Part shown: piece by piece, positions 25,751 through 34,758 of the stretch | Position numbering within the stretch: position 1 is the first letter of the stretch | Layout of the letters: the number at the start of each line of letters is the position of its first letter | Assembly (NCBI RefSeq): GCF_021390935.1 | Contig: NZ_JAJPUI010000009.1 | Coordinates: 214,271 to 278,270, forward strand | Reading direction: 5' to 3' | DNA: 64,000 nucleotides | Source of the DNA: Streptomyces sp. CC228A | GTDB lineage: Bacteria; Actinomycetota; Actinomycetes; Streptomycetales; Streptomycetaceae | Notes under the pieces: model-generated | Databases searched by the model: none | What the model was told of the DNA's origin: nothing | Seen by the model: the letters and a program-made list of their open reading frames with translations, nothing else | Position numbers and translations under genes: made by a program

Positions 25751-27188
25751 ATGCGGAGCGCATACCGCGTCGAGACCGTACGGGCCGCCGAGGCCGCGCT
25801 GATGGCACGGCTGCCGGAGGGCGCCCTGATGCAGCGGGCCGCCGCGGGGCTCGCCGCCGCCTGCGCACCGCTGCTGGGGCAGGTGTACGGCGCGCGCGTC
25901 GTCCTGCTGGTGGGCAGCGGCGACAACGGCGGCGACGCCCTCTACGCCGGGGCCCGGCTGGCGCGGCGCGGCGCCGGGGTGTCGGCGGTGCTGCTCGGGA
26001 CGCGCGCCCACGAGGCCGGGCTCGCCGCGCTGCTGCGGGCCGGGGGACGCGTCGCCGACGACCCGTTCGCGGTGCTGGCCCGCGCCGACCTGGTCCTGGA
26101 CGGCATCACCGGCATCGGCGGCCGCGGCGGGCTGCGGCCCGACGCGGTCCCCGTGGCGCGCGCCGCGCGCGGGTCGGACGCGGTCGTGGTCGCCGTGGAC
26201 CTGCCGAGCGGCGTCGACGCGGACACGGGCACGGTGGACGGCGAAGCCGTACGGGCGGACGCCACGGTGACGTTCGGCGCGTACAAGCCGGGTCTGCTGG
26301 TCGACCCGGCACGGGAGTACGCGGGCCCTCTGCGGCTCGTCGACATCGGCCTGGGCCCGTACCTGCCGGAGGTGCCGGACCTGGAGGCGCTCCAGCACGC
26401 GGACGTGGCGCGGCTGCTGCCGGTGCCGGGCGCCGAGAGCGACAAGTACCGGCGGGGCGTGGTCGGGGTGGTCGCCGGTTCGGCGCGCTACCCCGGGGCC
26501 GCGGTGCTCGCGGTGACCGGAGCGCTGCGCGGCGGGGCGGGGGCCGTGCGGTACGTGGGGCCTGCGGGGGACGCGGTGCTGGCCCGCCATCCGGAGACCC
26601 TGGTGCACGCGGGGCCGCCGGGGAAGGCGGGGCGCGTACAGGCGTGGGTGATCGGCCCCGGCCTGGGCGACACCCCGGGTGTGGCGGAGGTGCTGGCCTC
26701 CGACGCCCCCTCCTGGTCGACGCGGACGGCCTGCGGCAGCTGGACCCCGGGGCGGTGCGCGCACGGGCCGCGCCGACCGTGCTGACCCCGCACGCGGGCG
26801 AGGCCGCGGCCCTGCTGGGCGCGGCCCGCGAGGAGGTCGAGGCGCGGCGGCTGGACGCCGTGCGGGAACTGGCCGGCCGCTACGGCGCGACCGTGCTCCT
26901 CAAGGGCTCCACGACCCTGGTGGCCGATCCTGGGGCCGGTGCGCCGGTGCGGGTGAACCCGACGGGGACGCCCTGGCTGGCCACGGCCGGCAGCGGAGAC
27001 GTCCTGTCGGGCCTCGCCGGCTCGCTCCTGGCGGCCGGGCTCGCCGCGCGTGATGCCGCGTCCGCGGCGGCGTACCTGCACGGTCTCGCCGCCCGGCGCG
27101 CCGCGCGGGGGCGCCGGTGGCGGCGTACGACGTGGCGGAGGCGCTGCAGGGCGCGTGGCGGGACGTGACGGGCGGGGCGACCGCGTAG
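25751..27188 (+). CDS. nnrD: Bifunctional NAD(P)H-hydrate epimerase / ADP-dependent dehydratase, two frame breaks
   Basis: Repairs hydrated NADH/NADPH: the N-terminal half epimerises NAD(P)HX, the C-terminal half dehydrates it. Epimerase signature GSGDNGGDALYAGARL near residue 57; dehydratase signatures LTPHAGEAAALLG, LLKGSTTLV, NPTGTPWLATAGSGDVLSGL. The reading frame breaks twice. Near 26708 a run of five Cs should be six (restoring DAPLLVDADGL), and near 27109 a run of five Gs should be six (restoring RGAPVAAYDVAEAL), giving a normal stop at 27188 and about 479 residues. Both breaks are -1 and in homopolymers, so sequence error is more likely than decay. It starts at an ATG with GAAGGAG upstream. 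Confidence 0.88.
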
Positions 27189-27219
27189 GGCGGGCGGCGC
27201 AGGGCGAGGGGCGGAAGCG

Positions 27220-28531
27220 ATGGTGGGGGAGGAGTCGTACGTGGACACGGGAGGGGGCCCCGGCTCGCGGCGGGGTACGGACGCGGGCGCGGCCCGGGGC
27301 GGGTGCGAAGGCGCCGGCACGGGCGGCCGCGCGCAGGGCGGTGCCGCCGGCACCCGGCGCGCCGCCGCGGCGGAGGGCGGGTGCGGCCAGGCTGCCGTGC
27401 CCGCCGCACGCGCCGGCGGCACCAGGGCCGGCGGGCGCGGCGGCCCTGGTGCCACCGGCACGGAGGAGGCCGCCGACCGGGGCGTCGCGGAGGGACGGGC
27501 CGCGACGGCCCTCGACACCGGCCGTACGGACGGCGGGACCCCGCGGGACCCGGCCGGGGCGCTGGGAGCGTCGGGTGCACGGGGGACGGCGCGGGCCGTA
27601 CCGACGCGGCGGTGGCGCGGGGGCCGGAGGGGCCGGAGAGCCCGAAGAAGCCGACCTCCCCGCGGAGGCCGGCCGGCGCGGGCGGCCCGCACAGGCCGGC
27701 GGGCCGCGGGCGCAGGAGACGGCCGACGGAGGAGCCCAGGGGGCGCGCGAAGGGACGGCCGAGGGGGCGGCCGGAGGGGCCGAGAGGCTCCAGGGCGCCG
27801 TCGGAGTCCCCGGTGCGGGCGGGAGCGCGGACGCCGAGGACGTGTCCGAGGACGCGGCCGAGGACGCGGCCGAGGCCGCCGACGCCACCCGCAGCACCGA
27901 GGCCCGCGGCGTAAGCGGCGGCCGTGACCCGCTCGCGGCGCTCGTGCGGCTCATGCCTCCCCTGCACGGGGCCGACGAGCACGTGGACTGGGCTGCGGCC
28001 GAGCGGCGGTGGGGCGTCGGCTTCCCCGCGGACTACCGCGCCTTCATGGCCCGCTACGGCGGCGGCACGATCAACGGAGAGGCCGTCGTGCTGCTGCCGC
28101 TGCCGCAGCCGGGCCTCCGGTGGGCGCCCGCCGACATCGCCGAGGAGACCGGCAACGCACGGCTCGTCCAGGAGCAGGAGGGCGGGCCGGGCCTGCCGGG
28201 CGGACCCGGCGGCGACCTGCTCGCCTGGGGCGTGACCGCCGGGGCGGACATCCTGTGCTGGCTCACCGCCGACCCGGACCCCGACCGCTGGCCGGTCGTG
28301 GTGTGCGGGCGGCACACGTCCGAGCGGTTCACCGTCCACCCGTACGGCATGGCGGAGTTCCTGGCGCGGCTGCTCGGCGACGAGTTCGACGAGCCGCCGG
28401 TCAGCCTGGTCTTCTGGGACGGCGCGCCCGCCCGCTTCGTGCACTGGCGGGAGGAGCAGCGCCGCTACCTCGCGGGCCTCGACCCCGTCACCGGGGAACC
28501 CGACCCGTACGCCGGACCCGGGCCCGGGTGA
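27220..28531 (+). CDS. SMI1/KNR4 (SUKH)-like protein with a long low-complexity N-terminal part (frame broken)
   Basis: The C-terminal ~200 residues (from about 27920) are a well-formed SUKH-like domain: DWAAAERRWGVGFPADYRAF, then YGGGTINGEAVVLLPLP, ITxGxDLLAWG-like (GGDLLAWGVTAGAD) and FVHWREEQRRYL. The start is uncertain. The ATG at 27220, with GAGGGGCGG upstream, opens a Gly/Ala/Arg-rich frame that must shift to reach the domain. Two -1 breaks (around 27590 and in 27800-27850) would connect it through about 230 residues of low-complexity sequence, in line with the other breaks. In a core-gene context SUKH-like proteins are not necessarily immunity proteins; the function is unknown. Confidence 0.6.
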
Positions 28532-28672
28532 CGCGGTGCCGTGCCCCTTATGCCGACCCGGGCCCGGGTGACGTGGCGCCGTGACCGTGTGCCGGTCCGG
28601 ACCGGGGCCCGGGTGACGTGGCGCCGTGACCTGTGTGCCGACCCGGACCCGGGCCCGGGTGGCGACGGCGCC
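28515..28672. repeat. Tandem repeat of about 40-50 bp built on CCCGGGCCCGGG
   Basis: Four degenerate copies run from the end of the SUKH-like gene to just before alr. Each contains the 12-base palindrome CCCGGGCCCGGG or a one-base variant, and the first three continue into GTGACG and a variant of TGGCGCCGTG. The palindromes could each fold into a hairpin, so this may double as a transcription terminator. Confidence 0.75.
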
Positions 28673-28731
28673 GCACCGTGCGGCACGCCGGGGCAACGGG
28701 GCCGGGAGGCGCACCTGAGAGACTGGGCGCG

Positions 28732-30025
28732 ATGAGTACGACACCGCAGCACCGCAGCGCCGACGCCCCCGACGCCGCCGGGGGCCCGCGCGTCCCGAGA
28801 CCTTCCGCGCCCGCGCCGAGATCGACCTCGGCGCGCTGCGCAGCAACGTGCGCGCGCTGCGGGCCCGCGTCGCCCCCAAGGCGCCCGGGTCATGGCCGTG
28901 GTGAAGGCCGACGGCTACGGCCACGGGGCGGTGCCGTGCGCCCGCGCCGCGCTGGCCGCGGGCGCGGCCTGGCTGGGCACGGCCACGCCGTACGAGGCGC
29001 TCGCGCTGCGGGCGGCCGGCATCGACGCGCCGCTGCTGTGCTGGCTGTGGACGCCCGGCGGGCCCTGGCGGGCGGCCGTCGACGCGGACGTCGACGTGGC
29101 GGTCAGCGGTCTGTGGGCGCTGGACGAGGTCACCGAGGCGGCCCGGGCGGCCGGTCGCCCCGCGCGGATCCAGCTCAAGGCCGACACCGGGCTCGGCCGC
29201 AACGGCTGCCTGCCCGCCGACTGGCCGCACATGGTGGGCGAGGCACTGAAGGCGCAGGCCGACGGGCTCGTGCGGATCACCGGCCTGTGGTCGCACTTCG
29301 CGTGCGCCGACGAGCCCGGGCACCCGTCTGTGAACGCCCAACTGGCGCAGTTCCACGACATGCTGGAGTACGCGGAGAAGGCCGGGGTCGAGCCGGAGGT
29401 GCGGCACATGGCCAACTCCCCCGCCACCCTCACCCTCCCGGAGACGCACTTCGACCTCGTACGGACCGGGGTGGCCCTCTACGGCATCTCGCCCGCCCCG
29501 GAGCTGGGCACCCCCGCCGACTTCGGGCTGCGGCCCGTGATGCGGCTGTCGGCGCACGTGGCGTCCGTGAAGCAGGCCCCGCCCGGCCTCGGCATCAGCT
29601 ACGGCCACCACTACGTCACCGACCGCGACACGCACCTGGCGCTCGTCCCGGTCGGCTACGCCGACGGCGTGCCGCGCCACGCCTCCGGGCGGGGACCCGT
29701 CCTGCTGGGCGGGAAGGTGCGGACGGCCGCCGGCCGGATCGCGATGGACCAGTTCGTCGTCGACCTCGGCGAGGACACCGTCCGGGTCGGCGACCGCGCC
29801 GTCCTGTTCGGCCCCGGCGACGACGGCGAGCCCACGGCCGAGGACTGGGCGCGGGCCGCGGACACCATCGCGTACGAGATCGTGACCCGCGTCGGCACGC
29901 GCGTGCCGCGCGTCTACCTGGACGCGGACGCTGGCCGGGACGACGACGCGGACGCGGACGCGGGCCGGGACGACGACGGGGACGGGGACGCGGGCCCGGG
30001 CGGGCCCGGCGGAGCGGACGCGTAG
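28732..30025 (+). CDS. alr: Alanine racemase, two frame breaks near the N-terminus
   Basis: PLP enzyme interconverting L- and D-alanine for peptidoglycan. The PLP lysine is in VMAVVKADGYGHG; later blocks include ADTGLGRNGC, GLWSHFACADEP, HMANSPATL, VRTGVALYG, GISYGHHYVT with the catalytic Tyr, LVPVGYADGVPR and AMDQFVVDLG. From the ATG at 28732 the frame breaks at about 28796 (CCC should be CCCC, restoring VPETFRARAEIDLGALRSNV) and about 28884 (ahead of VMAVVK). Both are -1. Without repair the first ATG in the main frame is at 28892, which would remove the start of the barrel. The C-terminus carries an unusual Asp-rich tail after VPRVYLDA. Confidence 0.92.
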
Positions 30026-30040
30026 CGCCGAGGGGGAGCC

Positions 30041-31203
30041 GTGGGCGGGACGACCGGGGCCGGGAAGGCCGTCGCGGGGGCCGTCGACACCGCAGTGGAG
30101 AGCGGTGGCGGCTGGCGCCGCGCGGGCTTCGCCGGGGCGGCGATAGGGATCGTCGCGGCGGGCGCCGCGGCCGGTGTCGCCCTGGAGCGGCTCACCGTGG
30201 GGCGCGGCATGCGCCGTCGTGCCCGGCCGCGCTGGACGCGGCGGGGCCCTTCGGCGGGCTGCGCGGCACCCCGGGCACCGCGCCCGCGGAGGACGGCACG
30301 GCGCTGGCGTACGAGGTGGAGGAGGCGGAGCCGGGTGCCCCGCAGCTCACCGTCGTCTTCTGCCACGGCTACTGCCTCAACCAGGACGCCTGGCACTTCC
30401 AGCGCGCCGCACTGCGCGGCCGGGTCAGGACGGTGCACTGGGACCAGCGCAGCCACGGCCGGTCGGCCCGCGGCACCGCGCAGAGCGGCCCGGACGCGGT
30501 GCCCGTCACGATCGACCTGCTGGGCCGCGACCTGAAGGCGGTGCTGGACGCCGCCGCGCCCGAGGGCCCGCTGGTGCTGGTGGGGCACTCCATGGGCGGT
30601 ATGACGATCATGGCGCTGGCCGACCAGTACCCGGAGTTCGTACGGGAGCGGGTGGCCGGCGTCGCCCTGGTCGGCACGTCCTCGGGGCGGCTCGCCGAGG
30701 TGAGCTACGGGCTTCCGGCTGCGGGCGTCGACGCGGTGCGGAAGGTGCTGCCGGGGGTCCTGCGCGCCATGGGGGCGCGCGCGGAGCTCGTGGAGCGAGG
30801 GCGGCGGGCCACGGCGGACCTCTTCGCCGGACTGGTCAAGCGGTACAGCTTCGGGTCGCGGGACGTCGACCCGGTCGTCGCGCGGTTCGCGGAGCGCATG
30901 ATCGAAGCCACGCCCATCGACGTGGTCGCGGAGTTCTACCCGGCGTTCGCGGCGCACGACAAGGCGGAGGCGCTCGCCGTCCTCGCGGACGCGGAGGTGC
31001 CGGTGCTGGCGCTGGTCGGGGAGCGGGACATGATCACCCCCTGGGCCCACACCGAGGCCATGGCCGCGCTGCTCCCGGGCGCCGAGCTGGTCGTCGTGCC
31101 CGACGGCGGCCACCTGGTGATGCTGGAGCACCCGGACACGGTCACCGACCGGCTGCTGGCCCTGCTCGCCCGCGCCGGCGCCGACCTGCGCGACCACGGC
31201 TGA
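30041..31203 (+). CDS. Alpha/beta-hydrolase (lipase/esterase-like), one frame break
   Basis: About 388 residues once repaired. It starts at a GTG at 30041 with GGGGGAG upstream and has a predicted membrane-spanning N-terminus (GFAGAAIGIVAAGAAAGVAL). A -1 break near 30216 separates this from the hydrolase domain; an extra G restores RRARAALDAAGPFGG. The domain shows the oxyanion region VVFCHGYCLNQDAWHFQ, the nucleophile elbow GHSMGG, an Asp in ALVGERDMITP and the catalytic His in VPDGGHLVMLEHP. Downstream of alr by 15 bases, so probably co-transcribed. The substrate is unknown; a membrane-anchored lipase or esterase is likely. Confidence 0.85.
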
Positions 31204-31239
31204 CGCCCGGCCCGCCCGCGGGACCCCGAGCCGGGGCCG

Positions 31240-31402
31240 CGGCTGCGCGCGCCGCTGGTGGCGGGCTGGTCGGGGGCGTACGCGGGCGACGCGGGCGGCT
31301 GCGCGCGCCGCTGGTGGCGGGCTGCTCGGGGGCGTACGCGGGCGGCGTCGGCGGCCTCGCGCGGCGGTGGTGGCCGGGCTGGTCGGGGACGTACGCGGAC
31401 GG
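31240..31402. repeat. 56-bp tandem repeat, three copies
   Basis: Copies begin at 31240, 31296 and 31352. The first two are nearly identical through the CTGGTGGCGGGCTG and CGGGGGCGTACGCGGGCG blocks; the third is more diverged. The array fills most of the gap between the hydrolase and tsaE. No gene seen. Confidence 0.8.
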
Positions 31403-31430
31403 TGCCGGCGGAGCGGTTACCTTGGCACAC

Positions 31431-31964
31431 ATGGAAGCAGCGCACCCCTCCGCCACCGCACCGCACATCCCCGCCGCCGACGTCGCGGCCACCGCCCGCC
31501 TCACCGTGCACGCGCCCGAGGAGATGCAGGACCTCGGGCGCGCACTGGCCGGGCTGCTGCGCCCCGGAGACCTCGTGATGCTCACCGGCGAGCTGGGCGC
31601 GGGCAAGACGACCCTGACGCGCGGCCTGGGCGAGGGACTCGGGGTGCGCGGCGCGGTCACGTCGCCCACCTTCGTCATCGCCCGCGTCCACCCGTCGCTG
31701 ACCGGCGGCCCCGCTCTGGTGCACGTGGACGCCTACCGGCTGGGCGGCGGGCTCGACGAGATGGAGGACCTGGACCTCGACGTCTCGCTGCCGGACTCCG
31801 TCGTGGTCGTGGAGTGGGGCGAGGGCAAGGTGGAGGACCTCACGGAGGACCGCCTGCACGTGGTGATCGACCGGGTCGTCGGGGACACGGACGACGACCG
31901 CCGCCAGGTCACCCTGACGGGGGTGGGGGAGCGCTGGGCGGGCGTGGACCTCGCGCTGGTCTGA
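31431..31964 (+). CDS. tsaE: tRNA t6A biosynthesis ATPase TsaE
   Basis: A 177-residue P-loop ATPase that works with TsaB and TsaD to make N6-threonylcarbamoyladenosine at position 37 of ANN-decoding tRNAs. The Walker A motif is GELGAGKTTLTRG, followed by VTSPTFVIARVHPS, HVDAYRLGG and the late VVVVEWGEGKVEDL block. It starts at the ATG at 31431; a short N-terminal extension precedes the conserved HAPEEMQDLGRALAG. The partner genes tsaB and tsaD follow about 1.4-2.8 kb on. Length is close to the family norm. Confidence 0.93.
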   Translation: MEAAHPSATAPHIPAADVAATARLTVHAPEEMQDLGRALAGLLRPGDLVMLTGELGAGKTTLTRGLGEGLGVRGAVTSPTFVIARVHPSLTGGPALVHVDAYRLGGGLDEMEDLDLDVSLPDSVVVVEWGEGKVEDLTEDRLHVVIDRVVGDTDDDRRQVTLTGVGERWAGVDLALV

Positions 31965-32052
31965 GAGCCGTACGCGCGTGCCGTACGTTCCGACAAGCCG
32001 TCGGTAAATTGTTGCGCGGTACCTCCGAAGCGTGGTCACATGGAGATCAGAC

Positions 32053-32071
32053 CTTGGTTAGGTTCACCTAA
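32053..32071. promoter_or_regulatory. Iron box (DmdR1/IdeR-type operator)
   Basis: CTTGGTTAGGTTCACCTAA matches 16 of 19 positions of the Streptomyces iron box as I know it (TTAGGTTAGGCTCACCTAA), and its core GTTAGGT-TC-ACCTAAC is a perfect palindrome. It ends 25 bases before the start of the small gene at 32097, where a repressor would block transcription when iron is plentiful. Confidence 0.75.
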
Positions 32072-32096
32072 CTACGCTTGGAGCCGGGAGGCAACC

Positions 32097-32306
32097 ATGC
32101 CGCAGCAGCAGCCGAGGCGGCAGCCGGAACGGCCGCCGGAGCACCGGCAGCCGTCGGACGTGTCGATGCGCGACCTGCTCGCGTCCTGCGCGGCGGCCAG
32201 CGCCGTGTCCACACCGCCCCGCCCGGCTCCCGCCGCCGCATCCGGCGAGCCGTCCGGCGACGCCCCCGAGGACGGCGCCCCCCACGAGGCACCCCGCGCG
32301 GCGTAA
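32097..32306 (+). CDS. Small conserved-looking protein behind an iron box
   Basis: A 69-residue protein with the ATG at 32097 and GGGAGG upstream. The N-terminal half is Gln/Arg/Pro-rich (PQQQPRRQPERPPEHRQP), then VSMRDLLASCAAASAVSTPP, which looks like the conserved core, and a disordered Pro/Ala/Glu tail. No domain recognised. The DmdR1-type operator just upstream implies that it is expressed under iron limitation. The single Cys in the core does not by itself suggest metal binding. The gene could be missed by automated calling because of its size. Confidence 0.7.
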   Translation: MPQQQPRRQPERPPEHRQPSDVSMRDLLASCAAASAVSTPPRPAPAAASGEPSGDAPEDGAPHEAPRAA

Positions 32307-32653
32307 CCGCAACCCGGCTGCCGGGCGCTTCTGCGGCCCGGTTGCGGGACGGGCGGGTCGCGGCGGCAACTCCCCTGAGGGAAGCACGCACGGTCCGCGG
32401 CCGGCAGGAGCGGAACGGTCCGTGACCCGCACGAGCGACGGTCCGCCGCGCAGCCCTGGTCACGGAAGCCCGCGCGGCGACACCCCCGAGGCCACGGCCA
32501 CCCCGTACGGAACGCGCCCGGGGTACGGAACCCCGCGAGGCGGAACCCCAGGCCAAAGAGGCCCCCACGCACCGGCACACCGCAGGAGGGAGCCCGCAGG
32601 GGAGGCCCCGAGGGTGAGGGAGCCCCGCGGCGGCGTGGCAGCGGCCGGGCGGC
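32307..32653. other. Gene-free stretch between convergent genes
   Basis: About 350 bases between the small iron-box gene (+) and the L,D-transpeptidase-like gene (-). GC-rich, with several short repeats of GGAACSCCGCGAGG type around 32500-32560. No gene or clear hairpin terminator that I can support. Confidence 0.5.
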
Positions 32654-33244
32654 TCAGGGAACGACGACGACCTTCGCGTTGACGGTCGCGAACTTCCACA
32701 GCGCGTCCCCGTCCTCGCGGCTCATCCGCACCCCGCCCGTGCGGCGCGTCGGGTCCGGGCTGGGCGTCGAGCCGTCCACGGCCGCGCTGAAGCCGATCGT
32801 CACGCCGTCCACCGAGGCGAACCGCACCACGTGCTCCACCTGCACCCCGTCGGACCCCTGCACGTTGCCCGAGCGCGACGTCACCTTGTAGGAACCCGGC
32901 GCCGGGTGCACCGTGCTCGGCATCACCGTGAACGTCCGGGACACCTCACCGGACTCCTCCACCAGCCACACCCGGCGCTCCGCCAGGGCGTACACCACCC
33001 GTTCCCCCGAACCGGACTGCTCGGGCGCCGCCGGCACCTGCTGCCCCGTGGACGCGGACGCCCCCGGGGCCGGGGAGGCGCCGGGGGCGGAGGGCGGGGC
33101 GGACGGTTCCGCGGAGGAAGCGCCGGCCTTGCCGCCCCGCAGGTCCGCGGGGGCGGTCGCGGACGCCTGGTAGGCCAGGAAGCCGACCGCCGCCAGTGCC
33201 GCCGCGGTGAGCCCGGCCACGAATCCCGAGCTGCTCCTTGCCAC
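32654..33244 (-). CDS. Secreted YkuD/L,D-transpeptidase-like protein lacking the catalytic Cys motif
   Basis: A 196-residue exported protein starting at a GTG (33244). A membrane segment (GFVAGLTAAALAAVGFLAY) is followed by a Ser/Pro/Ala linker (about 35-75) and a domain reading ERVVYALAERRVWLVEESGE, HPAPGSYKVTSRSG, VQVEHVVRFAS and RTGGVRMSREDGDALW. The spacing is that of YkuD L,D-transpeptidases, but the hallmark SHGCxR/EGCVR is replaced by TGGVR, so the nucleophile Cys is absent. It may be a non-catalytic cell-wall-binding relative. It is divergent from tsaB. Confidence 0.75.
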   Translation of the reverse strand: MARSSSGFVAGLTAAALAAVGFLAYQASATAPADLRGGKAGASSAEPSAPPSAPGASPAPGASASTGQQVPAAPEQSGSGERVVYALAERRVWLVEESGEVSRTFTVMPSTVHPAPGSYKVTSRSGNVQGSDGVQVEHVVRFASVDGVTIGFSAAVDGSTPSPDPTRRTGGVRMSREDGDALWKFATVNAKVVVVP

Positions 33245-33347
33245 GCTGCCCCACCTCTCCTACGACCTGTCGATGTGACGGTAGCAGCAGCTCCGGGAGG
33301 GCACCTGGCCGCCGTACTCCACCCTGCGGGAGCCGTAGGCTGTTCGC

Positions 33348-34000
33348 GTGCTGCTGCTCGCCATGGATACCGCCACACCCGCCGTCACCGTCGCTCTCCA
33401 CGACGGGCGGTCCGTCGTCGCCCGGTCGGGCCGGGTCGACGCGCGCCGGCACGGGGAACTGCTGCTGCCCGCCGTGCACCGCGTGCTCACCGAGGCCGGG
33501 CTCGCCCTGGACGCCGTCACCGACGTCGTCGTGGGCGTCGGCCCCGGCCCGTACACCGGGCTGCGCGTCGGCCTGGTGACCGCCGCCACCTTCGGCTCCG
33601 CGCTGGGCGTGCCCGTGCACGGGGTGTGCACCCTGGACGGCCTCGCGTACGCCTCCGGGCTGGACGAGCCGTTCGTCGTCGCCACGGACGCCCGCCGCAA
33701 GGAGGTCTACTGGGCCCGGTACGACGACTGCCGGACCCGGGTGACGGAGCCGGCGGTGGACCGGCCCGCCGACATCGCCGCCGAGGTCGCCGGGCTGCCC
33801 GCCGTGGGCGCGGGCGCGCGGCTGTACGGCGAGGTGTTCCCGGACGCCCGCGACCCCGAGCACCAGTCGGCCGACGCGCTGGCCGCCCTGGCGGCGGAGC
33901 GGCTCGCGGCCGGGGAGGCGCTGCTGCCGCCGCGCCCCTGTACCTGCGGCGGCCGGACGCCCAGGTGCCGAAGAACTACAAGGTGGTCACCCCGCAGTGA
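33348..34000 (+). CDS. tsaB: tRNA t6A biosynthesis protein TsaB, one frame break near the C-terminus
   Basis: TsaB is the inactive ASKHA-fold partner that binds TsaD and TsaE during t6A synthesis. The GTG at 33348 begins VLLLAMDTATPAVTVALHDG; typical blocks are HGELLLPAVHRVLTEAGL, VGVGPGPYTGLRVGL and ATDARRKEVYWARYD. Near 33938 one base is missing; restoring it gives LLPPAPLYLRRPDAQVPKNY and the stop at 34000. The stop overlaps the start of rimI (GTGA). About 217 residues after repair, normal for the family. Confidence 0.9.
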
Positions 34001-34758
34001 CCGAGGCGGCCCTGCGCGAGATGCGCTGGTGGGACATCCCGCCGGTGCTGGAACTCGAACGCGACCTGTTCCCCGAGGACGCCTGGTCGGAAGGCATGTT
34101 CTGGTCGGAGCTCGCGCACGCGCGCGGCCCCGCGGCGACGCGCCGCTACGTGGTGGCGGAGGCCGGCGGCCGGATCGTCGGCTACGCGGGGCTCGCGGCG
34201 GCCGGCGGGCTCGGCGACGTCCAGACCATCGCCGCCGCGCGCGACCAGTGGGGCACCGGGCTCGGCGCCCGGCTCCTCAGCGAGCTGCTGCGCAGTGCCA
34301 CGGACTTCGAGTGCCGGGAAGTGCTGCTGGAGGTCCGGGTCGACAACGCCAGGGCGCAGCGGCTCTACGAGCGCTTCGGTTTCGAGCCGATCGGCTTCCG
34401 GCGCGGCTACTACCAGCCGGGGAACGTGGACGCGCTGGTGATGCGGCTGACGGTACGGGACGGAGCCGCCCAGGACGCGGCCGCCTCCGAAGCCGCCGCC
34501 CCGGAAGCCGCTGTCGCGGAGGCCGCCGCCCCGGAGGCCGCCGCCCCGGAGGCTGCCGCTGAGGGGAGCGCCGCCGCCCAGGACCCCCGCGCACCGGAAG
34601 ACCCCGGCGCGCGCCCGCACCGCGTACGCCGGGCGGGCGCACAAGACCCCGACGACGCCGTACGGGGCGATGCCGTACCGGACGATCCGCGGGCCGGCGG
34701 CGCACAAGACGACGACGTACAAGAAGACCCGATGGAAAGCGCTGAGAGCCATGGCTGA
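33997..34758 (+). CDS. rimI: Ribosomal-protein-alanine N-acetyltransferase-like protein (RimI) with long C-terminal tail
   Basis: A 253-residue GNAT acetyltransferase. The first ~155 residues form the domain: MRWWDIPPVLELERDLFPED, WSEGMFWSELAHA, the acetyl-CoA loop QWGTGLGARLLSELL and NARAQRLYERFGFEPIGFR. RimI acetylates the N-terminus of ribosomal protein S18 in E. coli. A tail of about 95 residues follows, made of Ala/Glu/Pro repeats (EAAAPEAA units) and an Asp-rich end; RimI proteins usually stop near 150-170. The gene overlaps tsaB at its start and tsaD at its end, so the three are a tightly coupled operon. The tail is in frame with no sign of a break. Confidence 0.88.
   Translation: MTEAALREMRWWDIPPVLELERDLFPEDAWSEGMFWSELAHARGPAATRRYVVAEAGGRIVGYAGLAAAGGLGDVQTIAAARDQWGTGLGARLLSELLRSATDFECREVLLEVRVDNARAQRLYERFGFEPIGFRRGYYQPGNVDALVMRLTVRDGAAQDAAASEAAAPEAAVAEAAAPEAAAPEAAAEGSAAAQDPRAPEDPGARPHRVRRAGAQDPDDAVRGDAVPDDPRAGGAQDDDVQEDPMESAESHG

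Noticed and set aside
25322..25751. Overlapping frames in all three plus frames across the G-rich tract
   Set aside because: Repeat artefacts with Gly/Arg/Pro/Ala-only composition.
28515..28672. Possible CRISPR array
   Set aside because: The repeats are degenerate, contiguous and without unique spacers, and no cas genes are present. The same applies to the other tandem arrays in the window.
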